DNA from: Branchiibius cervicis
Lineage (GTDB): Bacteria > Actinomycetota > Actinomycetes > Actinomycetales > Dermatophilaceae
DNA: 64,000 nt
NCBI RefSeq assembly: GCF_042661605.1
Contig: NZ_JBHSWJ010000002.1
Location: forward strand, 3,038,001 to 3,102,000
Reading direction: 5' to 3'
Under the pieces are notes generated by a model that was not told the DNA's origin, ran no database searches, and saw nothing but the letters and a program-made list of their open reading frames with translations. Shown piece by piece: positions 1 to 9,060 of this stretch. The position numbers and the translations under genes were made by a program. Position 1 is the first letter of the stretch, and each line of letters starts with the position of its first letter.

Positions 1-1150
1 CGATCGCCCCGATCGCGATGGTCCAGCGCGCCCCGAACGTGCCGCCGATCCAACCGACCAGTGGCGCGCCGACCGGGGTGCCGCCCATGAAGATGGCCAT
101 GTAGAGCGCCATCACGCGGCCGCGCATCACCGGCGAAACGCTCAGTTGCACCGTGGCGTTCGCCGTGTTCAGCGCGGTGATCGCGAACAGGCCGCAGGGC
201 ACCAGGGCTATGGCGAAGGTCAGATAGGTCGGTGCGATCGCGGCGGCGGTGGCCGCCACCGTGAAACCGGCGAGGGCCGCCAGCATCACCCGCAACCGCG
301 GACGCGCGCGCCGGGCGGCCAGCAACGCCGCCGCCAGCGAGCCGACGGCCATCACCGAGCCCAGGGCGCCGTACTCCTGCGCGCCCTTGCCGTAGACGGT
401 CGTGGCCATCAACGCGATCGTGATCTGGAAGTTCATCCCGAAGGTGCCCAGCATGAAGACGATGAACATGATCAGTTGGATGTCCGGGCGGCGGCGCACG
501 TAGGCCAGGCCCTCCCGGACACCGCCGCGGCCCTTGGCCCGCGGCGACGGTGTCAACTCGCGCACTCGCATCGCCATCAACGCCAGCACCACCGCCGCGA
601 ACGACACCGTGTTGATCGCCAGGGTCCACCCGGTGCCGATGGCTGCGATCAGCAGGCCGGCGATACCCGGGCCGATCAAGCGGGCCGAGTTGAAGGAGGT
701 GGCGTTCAGGCCGACCGCATTGGACAGCCGCTCGGGCGGCACCATCTCGGAGACGAACGCCTGCCGGGAGGGGTTGTCCAAGGCAGTGACCGCACCCTGC
801 AGCAGCGCGATCACGTAGACCTGCCAGAGCGTGGCCCAGCCCCCGATGACCAGTACGGCGAGCAGCAGGCTGGTCACCGCCAGGCCGACCTGCGTGCCGA
901 TCAGGATCCGCCGCTTGGCGAAACGGTCCGTGATGGCCCCGGCCAACGGAGCCAGCAGCACGACCGGCGCGAACTGCAACGCGGTGACGATGCCCAACGC
1001 GGTCGCGTCGTGCGCGGTCAACTGCGTCAGCACCAACCAGTCCTGGGCGACCCGCCCCATCCAGGTCCCGGTGTTGGAGGCCAACCCGCCCAGGAAGAAC
1101 AGCCGGTAGTTGTAGTACTGCAGCGACGCAAAGGTCTTGCCTCCAGTCAC
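1..1150 (-). CDS. MFS transporter, EntS-like (partial, runs off the window start)
   Basis: This is a 12-TM major facilitator of the MFS_3/EntS-like group, and 383 codons are visible. Reading on the minus strand from the GTG at 1150, the N terminus has the family pattern NYRLFFLGGLASNTGTWMG followed by AQDWLVL. A loop DRFAKRRILIGTQ follows TM2, and DNPSRQAFVSEMV lies in the middle, as is typical of multidrug or siderophore exporters. The GTG overlaps the stop of the MarR gene (GTGA), so the two are translationally coupled and the MarR protein probably controls this exporter. The substrate cannot be read from sequence. The C terminus lies outside the window. Confidence 0.9.
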   Translation of the reverse strand, partial: MTGGKTFASLQYYNYRLFFLGGLASNTGTWMGRVAQDWLVLTQLTAHDATALGIVTALQFAPVVLLAPLAGAITDRFAKRRILIGTQVGLAVTSLLLAVLVIGGWATLWQVYVIALLQGAVTALDNPSRQAFVSEMVPPERLSNAVGLNATSFNSARLIGPGIAGLLIAAIGTGWTLAINTVSFAAVVLALMAMRVRELTPSPRAKGRGGVREGLAYVRRRPDIQLIMFIVFMLGTFGMNFQITIALMATTVYGKGAQEYGALGSVMAVGSLAAALLAARRARPRLRVMLAALAGFTVAATAAAIAPTYLTFAIALVPCGLFAITALNTANATVQLSVSPVMRGRVMALYMAIFMGGTPVGAPLVGWIGGTFGARWTIAIGAI

Positions 1151-1593
1151 GCAGCAACCACCCGGCCCAGGATCTCCTGCGCCTGCTCCAGCACCGCACA
1201 TTCCTCTTCGGACAGGGCGGACAGCCGCTCCAGCATCCACTCGTCACGATGGGCACGCACCTGCGCGATCGTCGTACGCCCCTGTTCGGTGATGAACAAC
1301 CGCACCTGGCGCCCGTCACTCGGATCGGCCTCGCGGCGCACCAGGCCCTTGTCGACCAGGCAGCCGACGGTTCGCGTCATGGAGGGCGCGCTCACGCATT
1401 CGATGTCGGCCAGTTCACGGGGCGTCAGCACCTTCTCGGTGAGTTTGCCGAGCACGGACGCCTGGTGCGGCGGCACCAGCGCATCCTTGGCAAAACGCGT
1501 GCGACGGCTGACCCGCATGCACACTGCGCGCAACTCCGCCGCCAGCTGACGGCGGTCCGTCGCTACGGCACTCCCCACACTCGACCCAGACAT
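1147..1593 (-). CDS. MarR-family transcriptional regulator
   Basis: A winged-helix MarR repressor of about 148 residues, the usual family length. The recognition region LTPRELADIECVSAPSMTRT and the wing READPSDGRQVRLF are clear. I chose the ATG at 1593 (MSGSSVGS) because the alternative ATG at 1611 would place the inverted-repeat operator inside the coding region. The longer form remains possible, and neither start has a strong Shine-Dalgarno. It is cotranscribed with the downstream MFS gene (GTGA overlap), the classic MarR plus efflux pump arrangement, and is probably released by a small-molecule ligand. The response regulator gene at 1687 is divergent from it. Confidence 0.88.
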   Translation of the reverse strand: MSGSSVGSAVATDRRQLAAELRAVCMRVSRRTRFAKDALVPPHQASVLGKLTEKVLTPRELADIECVSAPSMTRTVGCLVDKGLVRREADPSDGRQVRLFITEQGRTTIAQVRAHRDEWMLERLSALSEEECAVLEQAQEILGRVVAA

Positions 1594-1594
1594 A

Positions 1595-1626
1595 TAGTTA
1601 GCGTATCTCATTAGCCGAGCTAACTA
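1595..1626. promoter_or_regulatory. Probable MarR operator: nested inverted repeats
   Basis: TAGTTAGC (1595-1602) and GCTAACTA (1619-1626) form a perfect 8-bp inverted repeat with a 16-bp spacer. Inside it TTAGC-CGA-GCTAA (1611-1623) forms a second dyad, so TTAGC occurs three times. The site is next to the start of the MarR gene in an AT-richer patch, as expected for an autoregulated MarR operator. It also lies in the divergent region shared with the response regulator gene. Binding is inferred, not shown. Confidence 0.6.
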
Positions 1627-1686
1627 AAGTTCACCGGTCCACCAAACGTTCAGGAAACTTCCAGCAAAAGGGTTCACCCTGGATCC

Positions 1687-2385
1687 ATGGACGCTCCCGA
1701 GGCCCGCCTGCTCGTGGTGGAAGACGAGACCAACATCCGTGAACTGCTTGCGACCAGCCTGAAGTTCGCAGGTTTCGAGGTGCACACGGCAGCCAACGGC
1801 GGTGACGCCCTGCGGCTGTTCGAACAACACCCCATCGACCTTGCGGTCCTTGACGTGATGCTGCCGGACATGGACGGGTTCGACGTGACCCGCAAGCTGC
1901 GCGGCGGCGGCCACGAGTTGCCGATCGTCTTCCTGACGGCGCGTGACGCGGTCGAGGACAAGGTCAAGGGACTGACCGTCGGCGGCGACGACTACGTGAC
2001 CAAACCGTTCAGCCTGGAAGAGGTCGTGGCCCGTATCCGCGCCGTCCTGCGCCGCTCGCAGCAGAACGACGACGGCCAGTCGGTCATCACCGTCGCCGAT
2101 CTGGAGCTGGACGAGGACTCCCACGACGTGCGCCGCGCGGGAGGCATCATCGACGTCTCACCGACCGAGTTCAAACTGTTGCGCTACCTGATGCTCAACA
2201 ACGGCCGGGTGGTGTCGAAGGCACAGATTCTCGATCACGTCTGGGACTACGACTTCCGCGGCGAGGCCGGCATCGTGGAGAGCTACATCTCCTACTTGCG
2301 CCGCAAGATCGACATCGACGGCCTACCGCCGCTGATCCACACCAAACGCGGTGTCGGCTACGTCCTGCGCGCCCCGCGCGACTGA
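1687..2385 (+). CDS. OmpR/PhoB-type response regulator
   Basis: A 232-residue response regulator. The receiver domain (about 7-120) carries the acidic pair E12-D13, the phosphoacceptor D56 in LDVMLPDMDGF, T84 and K106 in VTKPF. The C-terminal winged helix (about 135-230) has the DNA-binding helix region RVVSKAQILDHVWDYDF and ends in IHTKRGVGYVLRAP. The ATG at 1687 gives the canonical receiver N terminus. It lies 50 bp upstream of its sensor kinase and then an HtrA-like protease, the same order as mycobacterial mprA-mprB-pepD, which suggests an envelope-stress role. The orthology is inferred from gene order only, so no symbol is given. Confidence 0.93.
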   Translation: MDAPEARLLVVEDETNIRELLATSLKFAGFEVHTAANGGDALRLFEQHPIDLAVLDVMLPDMDGFDVTRKLRGGGHELPIVFLTARDAVEDKVKGLTVGGDDYVTKPFSLEEVVARIRAVLRRSQQNDDGQSVITVADLELDEDSHDVRRAGGIIDVSPTEFKLLRYLMLNNGRVVSKAQILDHVWDYDFRGEAGIVESYISYLRRKIDIDGLPPLIHTKRGVGYVLRAPRD

Positions 2386-2435
2386 GTCGACCCTGCGGCT
2401 GACCGCACCGGTCAGCGTCTAGTAGACCTACCGTT

Positions 2436-3935
2436 ATGCCGCTGCGCGCCCGCCTGACCGCCCTCCTGGTCGCCTTCCTGACGATTGCGACCATCGGCGT
2501 CGGTCTGACGGCGACCCTGCAACTGCGGTCCTTCCTGATGCAGCGGCAGGACTCCGAGCTGCAGGCCGAGGCCAACCTCATCGGCGCCACGCTGACCACC
2601 GCCCTGGACAACCAGCGCGAGATCAGTACCGACACCTTGAAGTCGCTGGTGCCCTCCAGCACCTACGTCGTGTCGGTGACCTATGAGGGCTCCACCCTGC
2701 AAACCAGTCTGGCCAACTCGAATCCGCCGGACCTGCAAGGCCTTTCGGATCGCCGGCCCGGCACCCCGGTCACCGTGAAGTCGGTGGACGGCAGCGAGAA
2801 GTGGCGTGTCGTGTCGGGCAGCGCCGCCGACGGAACGACCCACTATGCGGTCGCGGTCCCGATGTCGCGGGTGAACGACATCGTCGAGCGTCTGATCATC
2901 GTGGTCGCGGTGGGCACCTTCGGCGTGGTCCTGGTGGGCGGGGTCCTCGGCTGGTTCGCGGTCCGGCGCGCCATGGCACCGCTGCGCCGTATCGAAGACA
3001 CCGCCCGCGCGATCGCGGACGGCGATCTGGCCCGGCGGGTACCCGAGATCGAGACCCGTGACGAGGTGGCGAGCCTGTCGCACTCCCTGAACGTGATGCT
3101 GTCGCGGATCGAGCAGTCCTTCGCCCTGCAGCAACGCTCCGAGGACCGCATGCGCCGCTTCGTCGCGGACGCCTCCCACGAGTTACGTACGCCGCTCGCG
3201 ACCGTCCGCGGCTACGCCGAGTTGTACCGCCAAGGGGCCATCGGCCCGGGTGACGTGCACTCCGCGATGGGCCGCATCGAGGGCGAGGCCACCCGGATGG
3301 CCGCCATGGTGGACGACCTTCTCCTGCTCACCCGCTTCGACAACCGCGAGTCCCGGCACGGCCAGCCGGCGCCCCGGCGCGACCCCGTCGACCTGACGGT
3401 CCTGGCCGCCGATGCCGTCCAGGACGCGCTGGCCGTCGCGCCCGATCGCAGCATCCGCCTGATCGGTGAGGACGGCCCGCTCGCTCCCACACCGGTGAGC
3501 GGCGACGAGTCCAGCCTGCGACAGGTCCTGAACAACTTGGTCAACAATGCGCTGCGCTACACCCCGTCCGGCAGCCCGCTCGAGGTCCAGGTCGGTGGCG
3601 ACGAGGGCTCTGCAGTCGTCCGGGTCGTCGACCACGGCCCGGGCGTGCCCGAGGAGGCCCGCGAGCGCATCTTCGAACGGTTCTATCGCGCCGACTCCTC
3701 CCGCAACAGCGCCGACGGCGGCAGCGGCCTCGGCCTGGCGATCGTCGATGCGATCGTCACCGCCCACGACGGCACGGTGCGCGTCACCGGGACGACGCCG
3801 GGGCCGGGGGCAACCTTCACCGTCACCTTGCCCGCCCGCTGTGAGAGCGCGGGGGGACCTGCCGGGACGGAGCATCCCTACGATGACGGGGTGGCCGCCT
3901 CGCCCGACCGACCTGCACAGGATTCGCACAGCTAG
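2436..3935 (+). CDS. Sensor histidine kinase (HAMP, HisKA, HATPase)
   Basis: A 499-residue membrane kinase. TM1 is at about 8-30, an extracytoplasmic sensor region at 31-150 and TM2 at about 152-175, followed by HAMP. The HisKA box RRFVADASHELRTPLATVRG has phosphoacceptor H248. The ATPase domain has an N box near 366-371 (NNLVNNALRYTP), G1 DHGPGVPEEA (about 399-408), the F box RIFERFYRADSS and G2 GGSGLGLAIV (428-437). It pairs with the response regulator 50 bp upstream. The downstream protease suggests that it senses extracytoplasmic protein damage, as MprB does. That signal is an inference. Confidence 0.93.
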   Translation: MPLRARLTALLVAFLTIATIGVGLTATLQLRSFLMQRQDSELQAEANLIGATLTTALDNQREISTDTLKSLVPSSTYVVSVTYEGSTLQTSLANSNPPDLQGLSDRRPGTPVTVKSVDGSEKWRVVSGSAADGTTHYAVAVPMSRVNDIVERLIIVVAVGTFGVVLVGGVLGWFAVRRAMAPLRRIEDTARAIADGDLARRVPEIETRDEVASLSHSLNVMLSRIEQSFALQQRSEDRMRRFVADASHELRTPLATVRGYAELYRQGAIGPGDVHSAMGRIEGEATRMAAMVDDLLLLTRFDNRESRHGQPAPRRDPVDLTVLAADAVQDALAVAPDRSIRLIGEDGPLAPTPVSGDESSLRQVLNNLVNNALRYTPSGSPLEVQVGGDEGSAVVRVVDHGPGVPEEARERIFERFYRADSSRNSADGGSGLGLAIVDAIVTAHDGTVRVTGTTPGPGATFTVTLPARCESAGGPAGTEHPYDDGVAASPDRPAQDSHS

Positions 3936-4009
3936 GGCGTACGGGTCGCCTAACTCGATTCGGCCTAATTGGGACCAGAACACGACCGTCAACGTGAGGG
4001 AGAGCCCCC

Positions 4010-5491
4010 GTGAGCAACGACCAGTACCGACCCGAAGGCAACGACGCCGGGGCGGCACCCGTCGACAACACCCAGCCGATCTACGGACAGGGCGAGCACA
4101 CCCAGGGGGTGCCGGTGGGCCAGCAGCCGCAGGGTTCCTACGCGCCCCAGCAGGGTTCGTACGCGCCCCAGCAGGGTTCCTACGCGGCGCCGTCGGGCTA
4201 CCCGTCGTACGCCGGGAGCCAGTACCCCTCGCAGACCGGCCAGTATGCGCCGCAGGGTGGTCAATACCCTTCACAGAGTGGGCAGTACGCCTACGCGGGT
4301 ACAGGCGAACCCGCCACCACGACCACCACGACCACCACGAACCGGTCGTCGCGCAAGGCACCCTGGATCGCCGTACCCCTGGCCGCCATCGTGGCTGCGG
4401 CCCTGGCCAGCGGGTCGACCTATGCACTCAGCCACGGCTCGAACTCCTCCGCCGTGGGCTCGTCCTCCGGCGGTGTGACCAGCACCAACGTCACGGTCAC
4501 CGACAGCGGCCAGGAAGTGCGCAGTTGGGTGACCACGGCGGCCAAGGTCTCCCCGAGCGTCGTGTCGATCACCGTGACCAACGGCCAGTCCGGCGGTGAG
4601 GGCTCCGGGGTGATCCTGGACAAGGAGGGCCACATCGTCACCAACAACCACGTGGTCACCCTCGACAGCGACAGCACCAACGGCGACACGATCACCGTGA
4701 CACTGAACGACAATTCCACCTATAAGGCCACGATTGTCGGCACCGACCCGAGCACCGACCTGGCCGTCGTCAAGCTGACCGACCCGCCCAGCGACCTGCA
4801 GCCGATCGCCTTCGGCGACGTGAGCAAGGTCGTCGTCGGCCAGCCCGTGATGGCGATCGGCAACCCGCTCGGGCTGTCCGGCACCGTCACCAGCGGCATC
4901 GTCAGCGCGCTGAACCGGCCGGTGACCACGGAGTCGGCCGACTCCCAGGACCAGTTCGGCCAGCAGACCGCGAGCAACGCGGTCTACACCAACGCGATCC
5001 AGACCAGTGCCGCGATCAACCCCGGCAACTCCGGCGGTGCGTTGGTCAACGAGGCCGGTGAACTCATCGGGATCAACTCCTCGATCGCGACTCTCGGTGG
5101 AAGCTCAGGGTCTTCTCAGTCCGGTTCCATCGGCATCGGGTTTGCTATTCCCCAGACCGTGGTCAAGAACGTCACGGACCAGCTGATCAGCAACGGCAAG
5201 GCAGTGCACGCGCAGTTGGGGATCAGCGCAAACAACGGCTCGGTCACGACCGGCGGAGCCACGTTGGCGGGGGCCAAAGTGGGCGATGTGGTGTCCGGGA
5301 GCGCGGCGGCGGACGCCGGGCTGAAAGAGGGTGACGTCATCACCGCCTTCAACGGTGCGGCGGTCACCTCCTCCGATGGTCTGGTCGGCTTCGTGCGGGC
5401 CCAGAAGGTCGGGGACAAGGTCACTCTGACCGTCTACCGCGGCGGTCAGAAGATGGACGTCACGGCGACGCTCAAGGAGGCATCCTCCTAG
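4010..5491 (+). CDS. Membrane-anchored HtrA/DegP-like serine protease (S1C) with PDZ domain
   Basis: A 493-residue PepD-like protease. Residues 1-110 are a cytoplasmic low-complexity tail with three near copies of QQGSYAP and further QYP/GQYA repeats, ending in eight threonines. A single TM segment is at about 118-140. The trypsin-like domain carries H214 (TNNHVV), D250 (STDLAVV) and S341 (NPGNSGGALVN). A C-terminal PDZ domain spans about 400-490 (GDVVSGSAAADAGLKEGDVI). The GTG start gives MSNDQYRP. It is the third gene of the RR-HK-protease locus and presumably degrades misfolded envelope proteins. The repeat tail may contact a partner or the sensor kinase, which is speculation. Confidence 0.92.
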   Translation: MSNDQYRPEGNDAGAAPVDNTQPIYGQGEHTQGVPVGQQPQGSYAPQQGSYAPQQGSYAAPSGYPSYAGSQYPSQTGQYAPQGGQYPSQSGQYAYAGTGEPATTTTTTTTNRSSRKAPWIAVPLAAIVAAALASGSTYALSHGSNSSAVGSSSGGVTSTNVTVTDSGQEVRSWVTTAAKVSPSVVSITVTNGQSGGEGSGVILDKEGHIVTNNHVVTLDSDSTNGDTITVTLNDNSTYKATIVGTDPSTDLAVVKLTDPPSDLQPIAFGDVSKVVVGQPVMAIGNPLGLSGTVTSGIVSALNRPVTTESADSQDQFGQQTASNAVYTNAIQTSAAINPGNSGGALVNEAGELIGINSSIATLGGSSGSSQSGSIGIGFAIPQTVVKNVTDQLISNGKAVHAQLGISANNGSVTTGGATLAGAKVGDVVSGSAAADAGLKEGDVITAFNGAAVTSSDGLVGFVRAQKVGDKVTLTVYRGGQKMDVTATLKEASS

Positions 5492-5503
5492 GCACGTCGT
5501 GGC

Positions 5504-5546
5504 GAGGGTCTTGCGGCACACCCTTCCTCCGCGTCGCAAGACTCTC
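5504..5546. terminator. Hairpin after the protease gene
   Basis: GAGGGTCTTGCG (5504-5515) pairs with CGCAAGACTCTC (5535-5546), 12 bp with one G-U pair and a 19-nt loop. It sits between convergent genes, 12 bp after the protease stop. There is no T-tract, so it may act as a structural or bidirectional terminator, as is common in high-GC actinobacteria. Confidence 0.5.
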
Positions 5547-5668
5547 CCCGGACGTACGGCTTGTGACGGGGCCGGAACGTCCAGCCGGGCGCCTCGTGGC
5601 GGTCGCGGTCGAGCACTGCTCCCGCATCGCCGCGGGGCGCCCGCACCTATTTCCTGCTCGGGCCGGCG

Positions 5669-8206
5669 CTACTCCGTCGCGATCGCGGCCAGCGGGGGCA
5701 ATGCGGCCGCCCGTCGGGCCGGCCACCAGGCGGCCAGAACCCCGGCCACCACTGCGATCACCAGGCAGGCCAGCAGTTGCAGCCAGGGGATGTCCAGCAC
5801 GTTGATGCCCCGATCGGCCTGCGAGCGCTGCAGCAGCCAACCGAGGAGGACGCCCGTGCTCAGACCGACCGCGGCGCCCAGGATGCACACGGCCATCGCC
5901 TCCAGCCGGACCATCCGTCGAACCTGCCTGCGGCTCATGGCCACTGCGCGCAGCAGACCGATCTCGCGGCTGCGCTCGGCCACCGACAGGATCAGCGTGT
6001 TGAGGATGCCCAGGATCGCGATGAGGGTCGTCAGCGCGAGCAGCGCGTAGATCACCCTGAGCAGTTGGTCAATGGGTTCGCGTTGTTCGGCGGCGAACTC
6101 GTCCTCGCTCTTCGCAGTGACCACCGCGTTGCCGGCGAGCGCCGCCGTGATACCGGCCCGGACGGTAGCGGCGTCGGCACCGGGCGCCCGTGACACCAAC
6201 ACCAACCGGTCCTCCGATCCGCCTCCCATCGCAGTGAACTGCTGCAGGGTGGTGATCACATCGACCAGGGCCAGCGGGCTCTGGTTCAGGATGCCGGCGA
6301 CCTTGACGCGATGGGGCGTTCCGAGGAAATCGATGGCCACGTCCTGCCCTACCCGCAGATGCTGGGCCTCGGCGAAGTCCTGCGATACGACCACGCTCGC
6401 GCCGTGCCAGTCGGTCGCCTTCCCGGAGTCGAAATGCAGGTTCACCAGGTGCAGGAACGATGCGGGGTTGGTCGCGCCCAGGGTGATGGCGGTCGGCTGA
6501 CCGCCCGGCGCAGTGAGGACCGCGCCGCCCTGCCGGATCCGGGCTACGTCCTGCACCCCGGGCACCTTCTCGATGCGGTCGGCGAACGTGTGCGAGAACG
6601 GCGCACCGTACGGCGCCGACACGATGTAGTCGCTGCGGAAGGTCGTGTCGACCAGCTCATCGACGCTTGCCCGGGCGGAAGCCGCGAATACCCCCATCAT
6701 GGCCACCAGCGCCGTACCCATCATCAGCGCAGTGGCGGTGGCGCCGGTACGCCGCGGATTGCGCAGCGCGTTGATTCCCGCCAGGCGCGCCACGCTGCCC
6801 CACACGACACGAGCCGCCCACGAGGCCAGCCGGATCACCGGGTGAGCGAGGACGGGAGTCAGCATCGCCACGCCCACCAGGACCAGGACCATGGCCACCG
6901 TGAGGAGCAGATTGGCCGATGCCCGAGCCCGCACGGGGGGCGCCAGGGTGAGCGCGGCCAGCGCGAGAACGCCGACCCCCAGCACGGTGCGCGGCCACAG
7001 CGTGCGCTCGGCTGATGTCGGGTCCTCCCGCAGCGCGGCCGCCGGTGACATGGAGCTGGCCCGGCGCGCCGGGAGATAGGCGGCCACGAGCGTGACCGCC
7101 ACCCCGAGGGCGGCCGCGGTGGCCGCACCGCTCCACGGCACGACCAGGGGGTGGCCGACAGGTCGTACCCGAACCGGCTGAACAGGTGCCGGATGACGCG
7201 CGCCAGGACGTACCCGGCAAGGAGTCCACCCGCCGTACCGACGACCCCTATCACCAGGGCCTCCAGGAGCACCGTCCGCCGGATCTGCGCCTTGCTGGCC
7301 CCCAGGGCCCGCAACAGGGCCAGCTCACGGGCGCGCTGGGTGATCAACATCGCGAAGGTGTTGGCGATCAGGAACCCGCCGGCCAGCAACGAGGTCGCCG
7401 CGAAGACCCACAATGCTGCCGTTACGAAACGCAGCGCCTTGTTGATGGTTCCGGCATCCACTTCGGCAGCCTCGCCACCGGTCAGCGCCTGGACACCCGC
7501 GGGCAGTACGGCGTTGACCCGGTCGCGCAGCGTCGAGGGGCTCACGCCGGGGTCGGCGACCACCCACAACTGCTGGAACACATCGCCGCCGGAGGTGAAC
7601 AACTTCTGCGCGGTCGCAGTGTCCATCGTCACGAGCGTCGCACCCGGCATGCCGCCCGCGCCGTAGGTCACCAGCCCGACCAACTTCTTGGCCGATAGCG
7701 GCGAATCCCCGGTGGTCACGATGGTGACCGTGTCGCCGATCCGGTATCCCCCTCGGCGGCTGCCTTGGGATCGATCGCCACCTCGTCGGCGTTGGCGGGT
7801 GCGCGGCCGGCCAGGACCACCAGGCCAGGGAGACCGTTGATGGCGTGGCCGCTGTGGTAGTTCGTCGCGCTCCCCGGCAGATTGACGGCACCGAGGGCCT
7901 CACCGTTGCGGCCGAGCAGGTAGACGCCGTTCCGCAGGATCTGGCCCTCGACCTGCGCGACGCCCGGCACCGCTTCGACGCGAGCGATCAGCGAACCCTT
8001 CACCTCCCCTGGCCCGAGCGCACACCCGCCTGCCGGACCACGACGTCGCTCACCGTGCCCGACTGCACCGCGGAGAAGGCCCGCTCGAGGGTGCTGATGA
8101 AGATCAGCGAGCCGAAGGCGAAGCAGACGCCCAGCAGGACGGCGAACAGTGACATGGCCAGCCGCGCCCGGCGGGCGAGCAGGCTGCGCAGTGCAGCGGT
8201 GACCAA
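5669..8206 (-). CDS. MacB/FtsX-type ABC transporter permease (three frame breaks in this sequence)
   Basis: The intact product would have 846 residues: two FtsX membrane modules separated by large periplasmic MacB-like regions. The N-terminal TM (RARLAMSLFAVLLGVCFAFG) is followed by TM clusters near TAALWVFAATSLLAGGFLIA and AALGVAVTLVAAYLPARRAS and a C-terminal trio ending AAWWPARRAAALPPLAAIATE. The frame is broken at 8006-8009 (C4), 7748-7752 (C5) and 7147-7151 (G5). Adding one base to each run restores readable sequence across all three joints (for example ATPLVVPWSGAA), and the total length becomes divisible by three. I treat it as one gene with sequence errors. A TTG start follows the ATPase stop after one base. 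It forms an efflux or lipoprotein-release system with the ATPase upstream. Confidence 0.82.
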
Positions 8207-8207
8207 G

Positions 8208-8996
8208 TCAGATCCCGGCCCGTTCCGATCCTTGTGCGGCGACCAGCACCGTCTGACCGAAACCGGCTTCCAGGTCCTTCATCCGCTCCAGGACACCGGC
8301 CGCGGTCGGATGGCCCATCTCACCCACGATGCGGCCGTCGGACAGGAACACCACCCGGTCGGTGTGACCGGCCGCCGCCGCGTCGTGCGTCACCATGACA
8401 ACGGTCTGGCCGAAGTCGTCCACCGCCTGGCGCAGCAGGCCGAGGACCTGGCCGCCGGCGACGGAGTCGAGATTTCCGGTGGGTTCATCCGCGAAGATCA
8501 CCTCGGGGCGCGCGACCAGCGCTCGCGCGCAGGCGACCCGCTGCTGTTGACCGCCGGACAGCTGGGCCGGGCGATGGTGCAACCGGTCCGCCAACCCGAC
8601 AGCGTCGATGATCTGATCGAACCAGTGCGTGTCCGGTTTGCGGCCGGCCATCGCCAGGGGGAGCAGGATGTTTTCTCGCGCGGTGAGCGTGGGCACGAGG
8701 TTGAAACCCTGGAAGATGAATCCGACCCGCTCCCGTCGCAGGCGGGTGAGTTTGTTGTCGCTCAGGCGGGCCAGGTCGTCGGTGCCGAAACGGACTTCGC
8801 CCGACGTCGGGCCGTCGAGGGCTGCCAGGCAGTGCAGCAAGGTGGATTTACCGGAGCCGGACGGGCCCATGATCGCGGTGAACTGCCTTTGGAAGATCTG
8901 TACGTCGATGCCGTCGAGAGCCCGCGTCGCAGACTCCCCCGTGCCGTACTCCTTCACCAGCGCCGATGCGCTGACGGCGACCTGGGGATCGGACAT
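8208..8996 (-). CDS. ABC transporter ATP-binding protein (MacB/LolD class)
   Basis: A 262-residue ATPase with Walker A MGPSGSGKSTLL (about 43-54), a Q-loop region FIFQGFNLVPTLTARENILL, the signature LSGGQQQR, Walker B VIFADEPTGNLDS and the switch MVTHD. Its best fit is the MacB/LolD/FtsE-type group that partners FtsX permeases, consistent with the permease gene starting one base after its stop. I chose the ATG at 8996 (MSDPQVAVSA). A longer open frame upstream reads back through the divergent esterase gene and is spurious. Confidence 0.92.
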   Translation of the reverse strand: MSDPQVAVSASALVKEYGTGESATRALDGIDVQIFQRQFTAIMGPSGSGKSTLLHCLAALDGPTSGEVRFGTDDLARLSDNKLTRLRRERVGFIFQGFNLVPTLTARENILLPLAMAGRKPDTHWFDQIIDAVGLADRLHHRPAQLSGGQQQRVACARALVARPEVIFADEPTGNLDSVAGGQVLGLLRQAVDDFGQTVVMVTHDAAAAGHTDRVVFLSDGRIVGEMGHPTAAGVLERMKDLEAGFGQTVLVAAQGSERAGI

Positions 8997-9007
8997 AGCC
9001 GCGATCC

Positions 9008-9055
9008 TACTGCGCAGTAAGGGCCCATTGTGGTCCGTCTCACACGGTCCGTGTG
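9008..9055. promoter_or_regulatory. Two perfect palindromes between divergent genes
   Basis: TACTGCGCAGTA (9008-9019) is a 12-bp perfect palindrome, and CACACGG-T-CCGTGTG (9041-9055) is a 15-bp near-perfect dyad around one central base. Both fall in the short gap between the divergent ABC ATPase (start 8996) and lipoprotein esterase (start 9061). They are candidate operator sites that could couple the two promoters. No binding protein can be named. Confidence 0.4.
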
Positions 9056-9060
9056 GTGGG

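Noticed and set aside
146..1549. Long plus-strand open frame rich in Arg, Gln and His
   Set aside because: It is a shadow of the minus-strand MFS and MarR genes. High-GC DNA gives many long non-coding frames, and no family or Shine-Dalgarno supports it.
4120..4340. Tandem DNA repeats as a repeat array or CRISPR-like structure
   Set aside because: The repeats encode QQGSYAP and a Thr run inside the protease open frame, with no conserved spacers; they are coding low complexity.
5669..8206. Programmed frameshifting or a split permease made of several polypeptides
   Set aside because: Three breaks fall in C/G runs and each is fixed by the same kind of one-base gain. Eleven more such breaks occur in unrelated genes, so sequence error explains them better than biology.
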